Shown piece after piece: positions 18,358 to 27,417 of a DNA stretch of 64,000 nucleotides. The notes beneath the pieces were generated by a model. The model ran no database searches. It was not told where the DNA came from and was given only the letters and a program-made list of their open reading frames with translations. Location of the stretch: assembly GCF_013778505.1 (NCBI RefSeq), contig NZ_JAAOWU010000002.1, positions 541,853-605,852 on the forward strand, read 5' to 3'. Source of the DNA: Pseudomonas sivasensis (lineage in GTDB: Bacteria; Pseudomonadota; Gammaproteobacteria; Pseudomonadales; Pseudomonadaceae). The position numbers were made by a program, and so were the translations under genes. The number at the start of each line of letters is the position of its first letter. Position 1 is the first letter of the stretch.

Positions 18358-21300
18358 ATGCCTGAAGCAACGCTTCCTGATCATCCGTCGGCCACCAGCC
18401 ACAATCGACCCCCTACTACCTATGAGCTACTGACTCAACTGACCTCCGGCCCGAACAGCCGGGAGGTGGCCGCCGTGACCCTGCGCTCGGCGCTCAAGGA
18501 GCTGTATCCAACCCTGGCCATCGACCCGGACCTGGCCATGGTCGTCACGCCGAATTGGCGCGTCGTCGATGATCAAGTCCTATCCGCCCCGGCCTATGCC
18601 ATGTCGCTCACTTCGGTGCTGGCAAGCCAGATGCTGAACCCGAAGCCGGTGATCTACCTCGATGGCGAACACTTCCTGACACTGCAACCCGACGCCCGGC
18701 CACCGGTGCATTTACCGGTAAAAATCGATGCCATTGCGCGCATGATCAATGAGCTGTCAGAACTGATGCTGTCTGCCTTCCAGGAGCAGTACCTCAATTA
18801 CTGGAATGCCTCCGATGGCCGAAGCGGGCACCGCTGGAAAGTGTTCTCACAATCCCTGCGCAAAGTATGGAATGTCACGGCGCAAGAGGGCTGGGATGAA
18901 CATGATTGCGCCATAGCCAGGTCGCTGTTCCTTTTTCCGGAGCGAGCCACACGCTCTGCCCAGGACAGCTACAACACTCACGCCTACCTGATCGACGTCG
19001 ATGCGCTGCAAGACAGCCAGACCGCTCACACCGCCCTCATGGACATCGCCGTAGTGATTGGCGAGCATGAGCAGGGCCAGCGGGTCCTGGTTTACTCACT
19101 GGTCAACGGCTACGAGAAATTCGACTCGCTGGAGCAATTCGGAGAACAACTGCCCGACCGAATGAACGCACGGAACAATGAGCTAAGCCTGCAGTGGCGG
19201 CTGTACGAACCGCCGGGCAATTTCTTCGACAGCCTGGCCGGCGCACTGATTGCGTTGCAACTCGACGCAATAGGCTCGATTGACAAAGACGACCGCAAAG
19301 CGATCAACGTGGACGCCGACGCCAGCCCCCTGGTCGCGGTTGCCAACGTCCTGCCGGTGGTCGAGGACTTGAGCGATCACTCGCTATCCAATATCCGTGA
19401 CATCCATGAGCGGTTGCCCGACTGGCTGGCCCACGCCTCGGACTTGGATATTTCCACCTACAGTCGGCGCCTGATCGATCTTGCCGAGTTGCATACCCTC
19501 CAGAAGGGCGCATCCTTCAATGACGATATTGCGCCGATCCGCGAATACACCCGCGATCAGTTGCAGAGCCAGATTCGTGCGCACGCCCAAGGTGCAAACA
19601 TCAACGTCGACAAGATCGAAGTTCACATCGAAAGCCCGGTTGTCTGGGGAAGCACGTTCATCGTGCCCACGGCGCCGGACATAACACGCCGTAACCTGAT
19701 CGACCTAGCCCTGGAAAACCTCACAGGCCTGCCGACCGGCCAACCCCGCGTGCTCTATAACGGCAGCGCAGCTCCCCCGTGGCTGTCTTACACCTACCTG
19801 AAGGGCGTGATTGAAAACATCGATATCGGCCAGCACTACCCGGCGCTGATCAAGCGCACGCTGCTGGAAGATACGGTTCAGGCCAAGGGCAGACAAACGC
19901 TCTACATCAACCATTTGCGCGTACAGCTGCCTTTGCTGGCACTGCAACTCAAGATTCGCCAACAACACGGGGTCGATGAACTCGGTGCGCGCTACGTCGC
20001 TGCCGTAATGCAGGACGAAGACCACGGGCGACTCGTCGACGGGCAGGAGATTGTCATTCGCCCCTTAGCATTCTTACCGACCTTGCGCCCCGGCAATGAT
20101 CAGGATGTGGTTGCCAATATGTTCGTGATCGGCGCCAAAGACGCCGCCGCGGGCCCGTGCCTGCTGTACCGTCCCTTGCTGGAACCAACGCTGCTGCAGT
20201 ATCCGTCACGGCAAAACCTGATCTACGCCATCAAACACACGCGTCCACTTCGCGACTCGGTGCTGGCCTGGCTGCCAGAGGCGGCGCGCTTCAACTACGC
20301 GCAGTATGTATTCCCCGATAAATGGCCATCGCCATGGACGGTCATTCGAGGGCTGGTCGAGCCGCAGGTCATGGTGTACATGAGCGGCTCCATTACCTTG
20401 AGCGACCAGGTGCTTGGCGCAGCCCCGCTGGCCGCACTGTTCAAAGCCAATGCCGAGGCCATGGTCGAACTGGCGGGCCGCCAGTCAGTCTCCAATGCGC
20501 AAAAACGCTGGGCAACCTTGCGCCAGGCAGGCTGGCAAATCTTCAATGCGACGTTGCCGTTCCTGGGGCGCACGGCCGGTATCGCCGCCTGGATCTGGCA
20601 GATCATGGATGACTTGCAGGACATCGCCCAGCAGGACGACCCCGAAGCGGACCCCGAAGGCGCCTGGATAGCCCAGGTCGACCTGTTACTCAACCTTGGC
20701 ATGGCCCTGGCGCTGCACGGGGCCTTGCGTCACGTGCCGGTCGAAAAACCCAGCGAAGAAACCAGGCTGAAAACAGAATCGTCAGCGGTCGAACCCGCCG
20801 AAAAAATCGAGCCGCCGCCCAGCAAAACCTCCGTGGCCCGGCTGGAAAACGTAACGGGCACCGAGCTGCCGAGTCGGCATCAGGGCCTGCTGAACATTCG
20901 CGGCGCCATCCCCACCGACCGTCCAAGCCTGGAGGCCACGCTGGACAGCTTCAAAATCGAGAGGCCCGCGGGCCTGGAACCTCAGGTCACAGAGCCTGGT
21001 ATCTATCTGCACCTCTACCCGAACGCCCAGAAATGGTACGCCGTGGTCGGCACGCGCTGGTTCGAAGTCAACGTAGACGAAGCGGATAACGTGGTCATCA
21101 TCGACCCAGGCAATCCCTCGCGAATGGGCCCCATGCTACTCAACAACAAGGCGGGCCAATGGTTTGTGGACACACGCCTGCGCCTGCGCGGTGGTGGCTT
21201 CAAAAACCGGCGCAAGGCCGTGCAAATCCGCAATACGTCTCGAATCGGCGACCTGCGCAGGCAGCTCGACGAATTCGACGCCAATGAGCGCAGCAGGCAG

Positions 21301-23001
21301 TCGGAAATCGCCGGCGCACACACGGCGATAGGCGACGAAGCAGGCCCCTCCACCGAATTGCGCCGCCAGAGCTTCATCGACAAGGTCGACGCCCGAATCC
21401 TGGATTACGACGTGCCGATCCGCCAACTCAGGTCACTGGGCATTATCGATAACGTGCCCAACTACCAGAGCTCCATGATCGACTATTTGCACAAGCAACT
21501 GCTGTTGACGCGCTCCGCCATCAACCAACGCTTACCGCGGTTCCGTGAAACCCTGGAAAGCTCCGTCCCGAGCCTTGAGTCGGTCACCGGCATTGATGCC
21601 AAGACCAAGACACAAACCGCCCGGGCCATGTCGGACATGACGGGCGAAATGATCAGACGCATGGAGTACGTGGAGACACGTTTTCATGAACTGGAAACGC
21701 TTGGCATCGACGGCAACAAGGTCATTCAGAGCACGCAACACGCCCTGCCCAAGCTTCAATTGCGGGACTTGAAGGCGTTTCAAGTCACCCTGGCCCGTCA
21801 CCTGTGCGTCCAAGAGGGCGACGGCGAAGCGTTCGATACTGCGCGCGCCCTGCTCGACACCATTGTCGATGCCGCCGATCTTCACATACAGAGCTGCACG
21901 GAGGCGCTGGCCGACACGGCTATTCGCTCGTTGGAGGAACGTATCGACGTGCTCAACAGCCTGGTCGATCAATTTTCCATCGTTGACCAGCGCCTGCTGG
22001 ACCTGCATGCCGAATACCCCGAGCAGGTACAACGCGAGCCCCTGGAAACCCTGCGCAAGCAGATCAACGAATTCAATCAGCACGTCGTTCGCGAGCTGGC
22101 CCTGTTGCTCAGGGAAAGCAAAGCGTTGGAGCCCAAGCCCGGCAGTTCGAAAACCGCATCACCCCCCAAGCGCAAGATCATCAAGACACGCTTCAACGGC
22201 GTGGTGGTCGGCGAACCGCGCGCGGCCGAAGAAGGGCTGGTGGATGTAAAGTCGCCGCTGACGGGCAAAGTCATTGCGACCTTCCATGAGAAAGAGCCTG
22301 GGGTGTGGGTCGAACGCGACAGCCGCCCTTCCGGACCGCGACCGCCCCAGGCAATAGACCTGAACGTGAGCCTCGAAGAGGGTGACCAGTTGCTTCAGGA
22401 CGAACCTGCCGCGACCTTGCGGACCCTGGGCCACTCAAAAAAGGCCGGGCGCATTCCGGTCGAAATCGAGGAGATGTTCCACCAATACGCCGCTCGCCTG
22501 GAGCGTGCCGTCAGCCGCATCGAAGAAGCGTTGACCCAACGTAATCTGACCGAAAGCGACCGCCCTTCCGCCGCCTCCACTAACAAGCAGCTCAACGACG
22601 CGGCGCAGCGCCTGTACGAGCTGGGCACCACGACCCGGATCAGCATGACCAAGCAGCAACCGCCCACAGCGGCACGGGTGGAGTGGCTGTTTGACCGGGG
22701 TTTGGTGGAAATTGCCAAGGTCATCACCCGGCGTCGCCTCAAGGGGCCGGGCAAAGACTTTCTGGACGAGTACGAAATACGCGACCATCAAACCCACAAC
22801 GTGCTGTGGTATGCCCACTTTCACTACAGCTCAGCGCAAGCGGCCGCCGAAGAATATCTCGCCGGGCACCTCAAGACGCGTGAACAACAGAAGCAAGGGG
22901 GAAGCCTGCAGCGCACCGGCTTGAACGACCACGACCAGATCGCGATTTACCGCAGTCAGATCGGGTCGAAACTCGCCAAATCGCTGTTTTTTGACAGCTG
23001 A
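18358..23001 (+). CDS. Giant dermonecrotic-toxin-like protein (DUF6543-type N-terminus)
   Basis: A 1547-residue protein with no signal peptide. The N-terminal half resembles the dermonecrotic toxin N-terminal domain (DUF6543) of large pseudomonad proteins: an all-alpha-rich opening (TYELLTQLTSGP), the SLRKVWNVTAQEGWDEHDCA segment, and a Trp-rich hydrophobic stretch near 740-760 (TAGIAAWIWQIM). A proline/glutamate-rich linker (about 800-830) leads to a conserved YLHLYPNAQKWYAVVGTRWF block (about 883). A long charged helical region and a C-terminal basic part (about 1280-1547) follow. AAAGGA precedes the ATG at 18358. The gene stands alone, with no secretion genes nearby. Family assignment is from pattern memory; toxic activity is inference. 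Confidence 0.62.
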   Translation: MPEATLPDHPSATSHNRPPTTYELLTQLTSGPNSREVAAVTLRSALKELYPTLAIDPDLAMVVTPNWRVVDDQVLSAPAYAMSLTSVLASQMLNPKPVIYLDGEHFLTLQPDARPPVHLPVKIDAIARMINELSELMLSAFQEQYLNYWNASDGRSGHRWKVFSQSLRKVWNVTAQEGWDEHDCAIARSLFLFPERATRSAQDSYNTHAYLIDVDALQDSQTAHTALMDIAVVIGEHEQGQRVLVYSLVNGYEKFDSLEQFGEQLPDRMNARNNELSLQWRLYEPPGNFFDSLAGALIALQLDAIGSIDKDDRKAINVDADASPLVAVANVLPVVEDLSDHSLSNIRDIHERLPDWLAHASDLDISTYSRRLIDLAELHTLQKGASFNDDIAPIREYTRDQLQSQIRAHAQGANINVDKIEVHIESPVVWGSTFIVPTAPDITRRNLIDLALENLTGLPTGQPRVLYNGSAAPPWLSYTYLKGVIENIDIGQHYPALIKRTLLEDTVQAKGRQTLYINHLRVQLPLLALQLKIRQQHGVDELGARYVAAVMQDEDHGRLVDGQEIVIRPLAFLPTLRPGNDQDVVANMFVIGAKDAAAGPCLLYRPLLEPTLLQYPSRQNLIYAIKHTRPLRDSVLAWLPEAARFNYAQYVFPDKWPSPWTVIRGLVEPQVMVYMSGSITLSDQVLGAAPLAALFKANAEAMVELAGRQSVSNAQKRWATLRQAGWQIFNATLPFLGRTAGIAAWIWQIMDDLQDIAQQDDPEADPEGAWIAQVDLLLNLGMALALHGALRHVPVEKPSEETRLKTESSAVEPAEKIEPPPSKTSVARLENVTGTELPSRHQGLLNIRGAIPTDRPSLEATLDSFKIERPAGLEPQVTEPGIYLHLYPNAQKWYAVVGTRWFEVNVDEADNVVIIDPGNPSRMGPMLLNNKAGQWFVDTRLRLRGGGFKNRRKAVQIRNTSRIGDLRRQLDEFDANERSRQSEIAGAHTAIGDEAGPSTELRRQSFIDKVDARILDYDVPIRQLRSLGIIDNVPNYQSSMIDYLHKQLLLTRSAINQRLPRFRETLESSVPSLESVTGIDAKTKTQTARAMSDMTGEMIRRMEYVETRFHELETLGIDGNKVIQSTQHALPKLQLRDLKAFQVTLARHLCVQEGDGEAFDTARALLDTIVDAADLHIQSCTEALADTAIRSLEERIDVLNSLVDQFSIVDQRLLDLHAEYPEQVQREPLETLRKQINEFNQHVVRELALLLRESKALEPKPGSSKTASPPKRKIIKTRFNGVVVGEPRAAEEGLVDVKSPLTGKVIATFHEKEPGVWVERDSRPSGPRPPQAIDLNVSLEEGDQLLQDEPAATLRTLGHSKKAGRIPVEIEEMFHQYAARLERAVSRIEEALTQRNLTESDRPSAASTNKQLNDAAQRLYELGTTTRISMTKQQPPTAARVEWLFDRGLVEIAKVITRRRLKGPGKDFLDEYEIRDHQTHNVLWYAHFHYSSAQAAAEEYLAGHLKTREQQKQGGSLQRTGLNDHDQIAIYRSQIGSKLAKSLFFDS

Positions 23002-24551
23002 CCGTGCTGCTTGTCGGCGCCCCAGGCCTTGCGCAGACGCTTCAGCGCGTCGGCAATCGCGGCTTCAGGCACGGCGGCAAACCCCAACACCAGGCCGGCG
23101 CGTTGATCCGCCGGTGTGGTGGAGTGCGCCAGCCAGTAGCTGCTCAGACCATTGACCTCAACGTCGGCCGAGCGGGCCTGATCCAGCAGTTGCTGTTCGC
23201 GGGCTAAGCTGTCCACGCGCACCGTCATGTGCAGCCCCGCCGCTACGCTCGGCAACTCGCCAACCCCCGGCAGACCGCTGGGCCAACCGGCCAGCAAGGC
23301 ATTGCGCCGGCTTAATGCTGCGCGGCGCATGCGGCGGATGTGCCGTTGAAAATGGCCCGCCGCCATGAACTCGGCCATCACTGCCTGAGTGCTGACTTCC
23401 GAGTGGCGCATGTCGACAGCGCGGCGCCGTGAGAAGGCGTCCACCAGACCCGGCGGCAACACCAGATAACCCAGGCGCAGTGCCGGAAACGCGACTTTGC
23501 CGAAGGTGCCCACGTAGAGCACGCGACCACTGCGGTCCAGCGCGGCCAACGGTGACAGGGGCGCGCCGCTGTATCGGTATTCGCCGTCGTAGTCATCTTC
23601 GACGATCCAGCCGCCTCGGCGCTCGGCCCAGGCCAGCAATTCCAAGCGCCGCGCCAGGCTCATCACCACGCCCAAAGGGTATTGATGGGAAGGCGTGACG
23701 TACGCCAGGCGACAGTCGCCCAGTTGATCGAGGGCCTGGCAGTCGATGCCGTCACTGTCCACCGGCACCCCATGCAGGCACCCACCGGCCAGGGCGAATG
23801 CATGGCCTGCGGCGCGATAGCCAGGGTTTTCCACGGCCACGCCATCGCCGGGCTCCACCAGCAACTGTGCACAAAGGCTAATCGCCTGCTGTGCACCACT
23901 GGTGATCACTATTTGCTCAGCCGTACATTGCATCCCCCGCGAACTGCGCAGGTATGCCGCGATCAGCCCGCGCAGACGCCCATCGCCTGCAGGGTCGCCA
24001 TAGCACAGCTGTTGCAGGTCCGGCTTGCGCCAGAATGCCCCGTTCAGCTTGGCCCAGACCTCGAACGGGAACAGATCGAAAGCCGGCACACCGACTCGAA
24101 ACGCCTTCGGCGGCCCTGCGGGTGGCTGCGACAGGTAGTGGTTTTGCAGTCGCCCCAGAGCCGGTCTGTGGATAACTTCATCATCGAGATCCGCCGGCAA
24201 ATTTTCCCATTTTGTGGATAAGGCTGGGGATAAGCCTGTGTGTAACCCTGTGGATACTTTTGTGGATAGTTTTTCCGTCGAGGGCAGTTGAGCGACGTAA
24301 GTGCCATCGCCGACACGCCCTTCGATAAACCCCTCGGCATACAGTTGATCGTAGGCACGTACCACGCTGTTGCGCGAAATCGACAGCGCGGCGGCCAGGT
24401 CACGGCTGGCCGGCAGCCGCGTGCCGCTGATCAGGCGACCATCGAGTACGCGCTGGCGTAGGGCTTCATAGAGCTGGCGCGTCAGGCCCCGGCCGCGATC
24501 CAGCTCGATACCGGCGGGGTTGAATGACAGAGGCGGCGCAGTCGGCGACAT
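22956..24551 (-). CDS. MocR-type regulator (GntR helix-turn-helix fused to aminotransferase)
   Basis: A 531-residue PLP-binding transcription factor. The GntR winged helix (about 20-85: LTRQLYEALRQRVLDG, TRLPASRDLAAALSISRNSV) is joined by a linker to a fold-type I aminotransferase domain (about 165-500). The PLP lysine is in YVGTFGKV (about 350), with SPSHQYPLG and EDDYDGEYRY also present. The linker contains an odd four-residue periodic stretch encoded by a 12-bp repeat. It is divergent from the PaiB-like gene, its probable target. Its 3' end overlaps the toxin gene tail-to-tail by 46 bp. Confidence 0.93.
   Translation of the reverse strand: MSPTAPPLSFNPAGIELDRGRGLTRQLYEALRQRVLDGRLISGTRLPASRDLAAALSISRNSVVRAYDQLYAEGFIEGRVGDGTYVAQLPSTEKLSTKVSTGLHTGLSPALSTKWENLPADLDDEVIHRPALGRLQNHYLSQPPAGPPKAFRVGVPAFDLFPFEVWAKLNGAFWRKPDLQQLCYGDPAGDGRLRGLIAAYLRSSRGMQCTAEQIVITSGAQQAISLCAQLLVEPGDGVAVENPGYRAAGHAFALAGGCLHGVPVDSDGIDCQALDQLGDCRLAYVTPSHQYPLGVVMSLARRLELLAWAERRGGWIVEDDYDGEYRYSGAPLSPLAALDRSGRVLYVGTFGKVAFPALRLGYLVLPPGLVDAFSRRRAVDMRHSEVSTQAVMAEFMAAGHFQRHIRRMRRAALSRRNALLAGWPSGLPGVGELPSVAAGLHMTVRVDSLAREQQLLDQARSADVEVNGLSSYWLAHSTTPADQRAGLVLGFAAVPEAAIADALKRLRKAWGADKQHGQLSKNSDLASFDPI
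24167..24269 (-). repeat. Cluster of DnaA-box-like 9-mers, partly a 12-bp tandem array
   Basis: TGTGGATAA (the complement of DnaA box TTATCCACA) occurs perfectly at 24167 and 24213. Variants follow at 24225, 24237, 24249 and 24261, with one, two, one and one mismatch, spaced exactly 12 bp. The array lies within the mocR linker and encodes a four-residue period (LSTK, VSTG, LHTG, LSPA, LSTK). Confidence 0.75.
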
Positions 24552-24554
24552 ATT

Positions 24555-24598
24555 GGACCTATGAAATTGGCCGTAGATGGCTCTTACAACGGACCATT
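24555..24598. promoter_or_regulatory. Candidate MocR operator region
   Basis: The 87-bp divergent gap has a direct repeat GGACCTAT (24555) and GGACCATT (24591), 36 bp apart. Direct repeats are usual MocR targets; this pairing is my inference. Confidence 0.3.
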
Positions 24599-24638
24599 AG
24601 CCTGCCTAGGATGCTGGCATTCGCCAAGGAAAATATTC

Positions 24639-25277
24639 ATGTACACACCTCGCGCCTTTGCCCTCGACGACTTACCCGAACTGCATCAATTGATCCAGCA
24701 CACCCGCCTGGCGCAACTGGTGACCTTTGGCGAGCAAGGCCTGCAAGCCAGCCACTTGCCGCTGCTGCTCAACCCCGATGAAGGCCCCAACGGCACGCTT
24801 TACGGGCACTTGGCCAAGGCCAATCCGCAGTGGCGCGATTTACAGAATGGCAACGACGCCCTGCTGATTTTTGCCGGCGCCGACGCGTATATCAGCCCAG
24901 CGTTTTACCCGGCCAAGGCCGAGCACGGCAAAGTGGTGCCGACCTGGAATTACATCGCCGTGCATGCCTACGGCAAGGCCGAGGTGTTTACCGATGCCGA
25001 GCGCCTGCTGGCGCTGGTCAGCGCCCTCACCGACCGCCACGAAGGTAACCGTGCGCAACCATGGAAAGTCAGCGACGCCCCCGCTGATTACATCGACGGC
25101 ATGCTCAAGGCCATCGTCGGCTTTGCATTGCCCATCGATCGCCTGATCGGCAAACGCAAACTCAGCCAGAACCGCAGCGCGGCGGACATCGCCGGCGTGC
25201 GCGACGGCCTCGCCGCCAGCGCGGACGTGCGCGACCAGACCCTCGCACGTTTTATTCCCCAAGGAGTTTCAGAATGA
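24639..25277 (+). CDS. FMN-binding negative transcriptional regulator (PaiB-like)
   Basis: A 212-residue protein of the PaiB/split-barrel flavin-binding family. MYTPRAF opens the domain, LVTFGEQGLQASHLPLLL (about 29-46) and KVVPTWNYIAVHAYG (about 100-114) are family-conserved, and LSQNRSAADIAGV lies near the end. AAGGAAAA lies before the ATG at 24639. Next to a MocR regulator and GNAT acetyltransferases, it resembles the Bacillus pai locus, where PaiA is an acetyltransferase. It overlaps the following GNAT gene by ATGA. Confidence 0.9.
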   Translation: MYTPRAFALDDLPELHQLIQHTRLAQLVTFGEQGLQASHLPLLLNPDEGPNGTLYGHLAKANPQWRDLQNGNDALLIFAGADAYISPAFYPAKAEHGKVVPTWNYIAVHAYGKAEVFTDAERLLALVSALTDRHEGNRAQPWKVSDAPADYIDGMLKAIVGFALPIDRLIGKRKLSQNRSAADIAGVRDGLAASADVRDQTLARFIPQGVSE

Positions 25278-25720
25278 GCCAGATCGACATCCGCCAGGTC
25301 ACCGCAGCCGACCACGCCGCCTGGTTGCCGCTGTGGCAGGCGTACTTGACGTTCTACAACACCGAACTGCCGGACGCCGTCAGCCAAAGCACCTGGCAGC
25401 GCCTGATCGACGCCAGCGAGCCGACCCATTCGGCACTGGCCTGGCAGGACGGCAAGGCGGTGGGCATGGTCAACTTCATCTATCACCGATCTAATTGGAG
25501 CATCGAGAACTCCTGCTATTTGCAGGATTTGCTGGTGGACCCTGCCCAACGCGGCACCGGTGTCGGCCGTAAACTGATCGAGTTCGTCTACGCCACTGCC
25601 AAGGCCGACGGCTGCTGCAAGGTGCACTGGCTGACCCACGAGACCAACGCCACCGCGATCCAACTCTACGAGCGCATCGCCGAACGCCCTGGCTTCATTC
25701 AATTTCGTAAAGGTCTTTAA
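25274..25720 (+). CDS. GNAT-family N-acetyltransferase (first)
   Basis: A 148-residue acetyl-CoA-dependent transferase. Motif A is seen as LQDLLVDPAQRGTGVGRKLIEF (about 84-105), with the pyrophosphate-binding RGTGVGR. Motif B is HWLTHETNATAIQLYERIA. It overlaps the PaiB-like gene by four bases and precedes a second GNAT gene by 10 bp. Its acceptor is unknown; a polyamine or amino acid is possible from the PaiA analogy. Confidence 0.88.
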   Translation: MSQIDIRQVTAADHAAWLPLWQAYLTFYNTELPDAVSQSTWQRLIDASEPTHSALAWQDGKAVGMVNFIYHRSNWSIENSCYLQDLLVDPAQRGTGVGRKLIEFVYATAKADGCCKVHWLTHETNATAIQLYERIAERPGFIQFRKGL

Positions 25721-25730
25721 GGAGCGCAGC

Positions 25731-26405
25731 ATGTCTACTTCCCTCGCCGACTGGAAAGGCGTCCCGGCGCCCACCGCTCAACTGCTCGAAGGGCGCTTTA
25801 TCCACCTGGAAAAACTCGACCCGGCGCGCCACGCCGATCAACTGTGGCAAGCCCTCGAAGGCCCCGGCGCCGACCCCAAGCTGTGGGATTACTTGCCGTA
25901 CGGCCCGTTTACCGAGCGCGCCGCGTTCGATGCGTGGCTGAACAACCACGCGGCCAATACCGACCCGTACTTCTTCAGCATCGTCGACCGTGCGACCGGC
26001 CAGGTGCAGGGCATCCTCAGCCTGATGTCCATCGTCCCGGCCCAAGGCCGCATAGAAATCGGGCATGTCACCTTCGGCGCGCCGATGCAGCGCTCACCCA
26101 AAAGCACCGAAGCGGTGTACCTCTTGGCCAAATACGCGTTCGAGCAGGGCTACCGCCGCCTGGAATGGAAGTGCAACAACGGCAACGCCCGCTCCAAATA
26201 TGCGGCTGAGCGGTTGGGGTTCAGTTTTGAGGGGGTGTTCCGCCAGCATATGGTGGTCAAGGGGCAGAACCGGGATACGGCGTGGTATTCGATTTTGGAT
26301 TCGGAATGGCCGACGGTGGGCGCGGGGTTTGAGGCGTGGTTGTCGGAGTCCAACCAAACCGCCTCGGGTCAGGTAAAAAGCCTGGCGCAGTGCCGCCAGG
26401 CTTAA
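25731..26405 (+). CDS. GNAT-family N-acetyltransferase (RimJ/RimL-like)
   Basis: A 224-residue GNAT of the RimJ/RimL branch: EGRFIHLEKLDP at the start, then GRIEIGHVTFGAPMQRSPKSTEAVYLLA (about 105-132), then LEWKCNNGNARSKYAAERLGFSFEGVFR, the C-terminal CoA region. AAGGAG lies just ahead of the ATG. It is the last gene of the paiB-GNAT-GNAT operon and ends convergent with the methyltransferase gene, 3 bp apart. Confidence 0.88.
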   Translation: MSTSLADWKGVPAPTAQLLEGRFIHLEKLDPARHADQLWQALEGPGADPKLWDYLPYGPFTERAAFDAWLNNHAANTDPYFFSIVDRATGQVQGILSLMSIVPAQGRIEIGHVTFGAPMQRSPKSTEAVYLLAKYAFEQGYRRLEWKCNNGNARSKYAAERLGFSFEGVFRQHMVVKGQNRDTAWYSILDSEWPTVGAGFEAWLSESNQTASGQVKSLAQCRQA

Positions 26406-26408
26406 GCC

Positions 26409-27320
26409 TTAGTTCAGCTTCTGGGCCAGCACCGCAATGTGCTCCGGCCCGATCCCGCAGCAACCGCCCAGGTGGCTGGCACCGCGTTTCTGCCAGTCCG
26501 CGGCCCAATGCAGGTAGCCCGGCGGATCGAGGTCCTCGCGCAACGGATCCAGGCCATCGTTGGCCGTGGCTTCCTTGGGTTGCGGCGGGAAGGCATTGGC
26601 GTAGGCGCCGATCTGGATCGACACGCCCAGACGCTCGAAGGTTTGACGCGCCGCGTCGATGGCCGCGCCAATCACTTCCGGCTGGCTGCAATTGAACAAC
26701 AACACTTGCACACCCAACTGCGCCGCCACTTCGGCCGCGTCTGCCACCGGCTCGCCGGAGCGCAGGCGCGGGACGTCGTCAGTGTCTTCATCTTTCAAGG
26801 TAAACGACAGCCAGAACGGCTTGCCATCCTGAGGCAGGCCCGCATGAATCGCCCGCGCCTCGACGATTGAACTCTGGGTTTCCGCCAGCCACAAGTCGAC
26901 GTGGGGCGCGAGCCCCTGCACCAGTGGGGTGAGCAACTCAGACACGCGCTGTGCTTCAAACAAGTCCGGACGATAGGAGCCAAACAGCGGCGGCAGCGAA
27001 CCGGCCACCCGCACGTTTTTGCCCGACGCCGTTACCGCACGACGCGCCAATTCGCCGGCCAACGCCGCCAAGGCCTGGCCTTCGGCAGCAAACCGCGCTT
27101 CACCGATATGAAACGGCACCACCGCGTAGCTGTTGCTGGTGATCACGTTGGCACCGCTGTCGATATAGGCCGCATGCACAGCCTCCACCGCCTGCGGCGC
27201 TTCGCTCAGCGCCAATGCCGACCACTCCGGCTGGCGAAACGGCGCGCCACGGCGCTGCAGTTCACGGCCCATGCCGCCATCGAGAATTACTGTTTCTGCG
27301 CCCATATGCTTTTTACTCAT
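26409..27320 (-). CDS. Homocysteine S-methyltransferase family protein (MmuM-like)
   Basis: Zinc-dependent enzyme expected to methylate homocysteine from S-methylmethionine or a related donor. The 303 residues carry LDGGMGRELQRRG near the start, an NCSQP cysteine (about 217) and the C-terminal GGCCG (about 286-290); together these give the three zinc cysteines. It diverges from an amino acid ABC receptor and permease, which may import its methyl donor. The start is uncertain (27341, 27320 or 27305), as none has a good ribosome site. Confidence 0.87.
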   Translation of the reverse strand: MSKKHMGAETVILDGGMGRELQRRGAPFRQPEWSALALSEAPQAVEAVHAAYIDSGANVITSNSYAVVPFHIGEARFAAEGQALAALAGELARRAVTASGKNVRVAGSLPPLFGSYRPDLFEAQRVSELLTPLVQGLAPHVDLWLAETQSSIVEARAIHAGLPQDGKPFWLSFTLKDEDTDDVPRLRSGEPVADAAEVAAQLGVQVLLFNCSQPEVIGAAIDAARQTFERLGVSIQIGAYANAFPPQPKEATANDGLDPLREDLDPPGYLHWAADWQKRGASHLGGCCGIGPEHIAVLAQKLN

Positions 27321-27417
27321 AAGCTTATGAAAATAACTCACTATGAGAGTCGTTCTTATAACTATTTAATACGTTCAATTCGCTTCATACCAACTCTTTT
27401 TTCTAAAGGTGTCCTTC

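Noticed and set aside
24167..24269. Chromosome origin (oriC) suggested by the DnaA-box cluster
   Set aside because: No dnaA, dnaN, rpmH or AT-rich unwinding region is present, and the sites lie inside a coding sequence.
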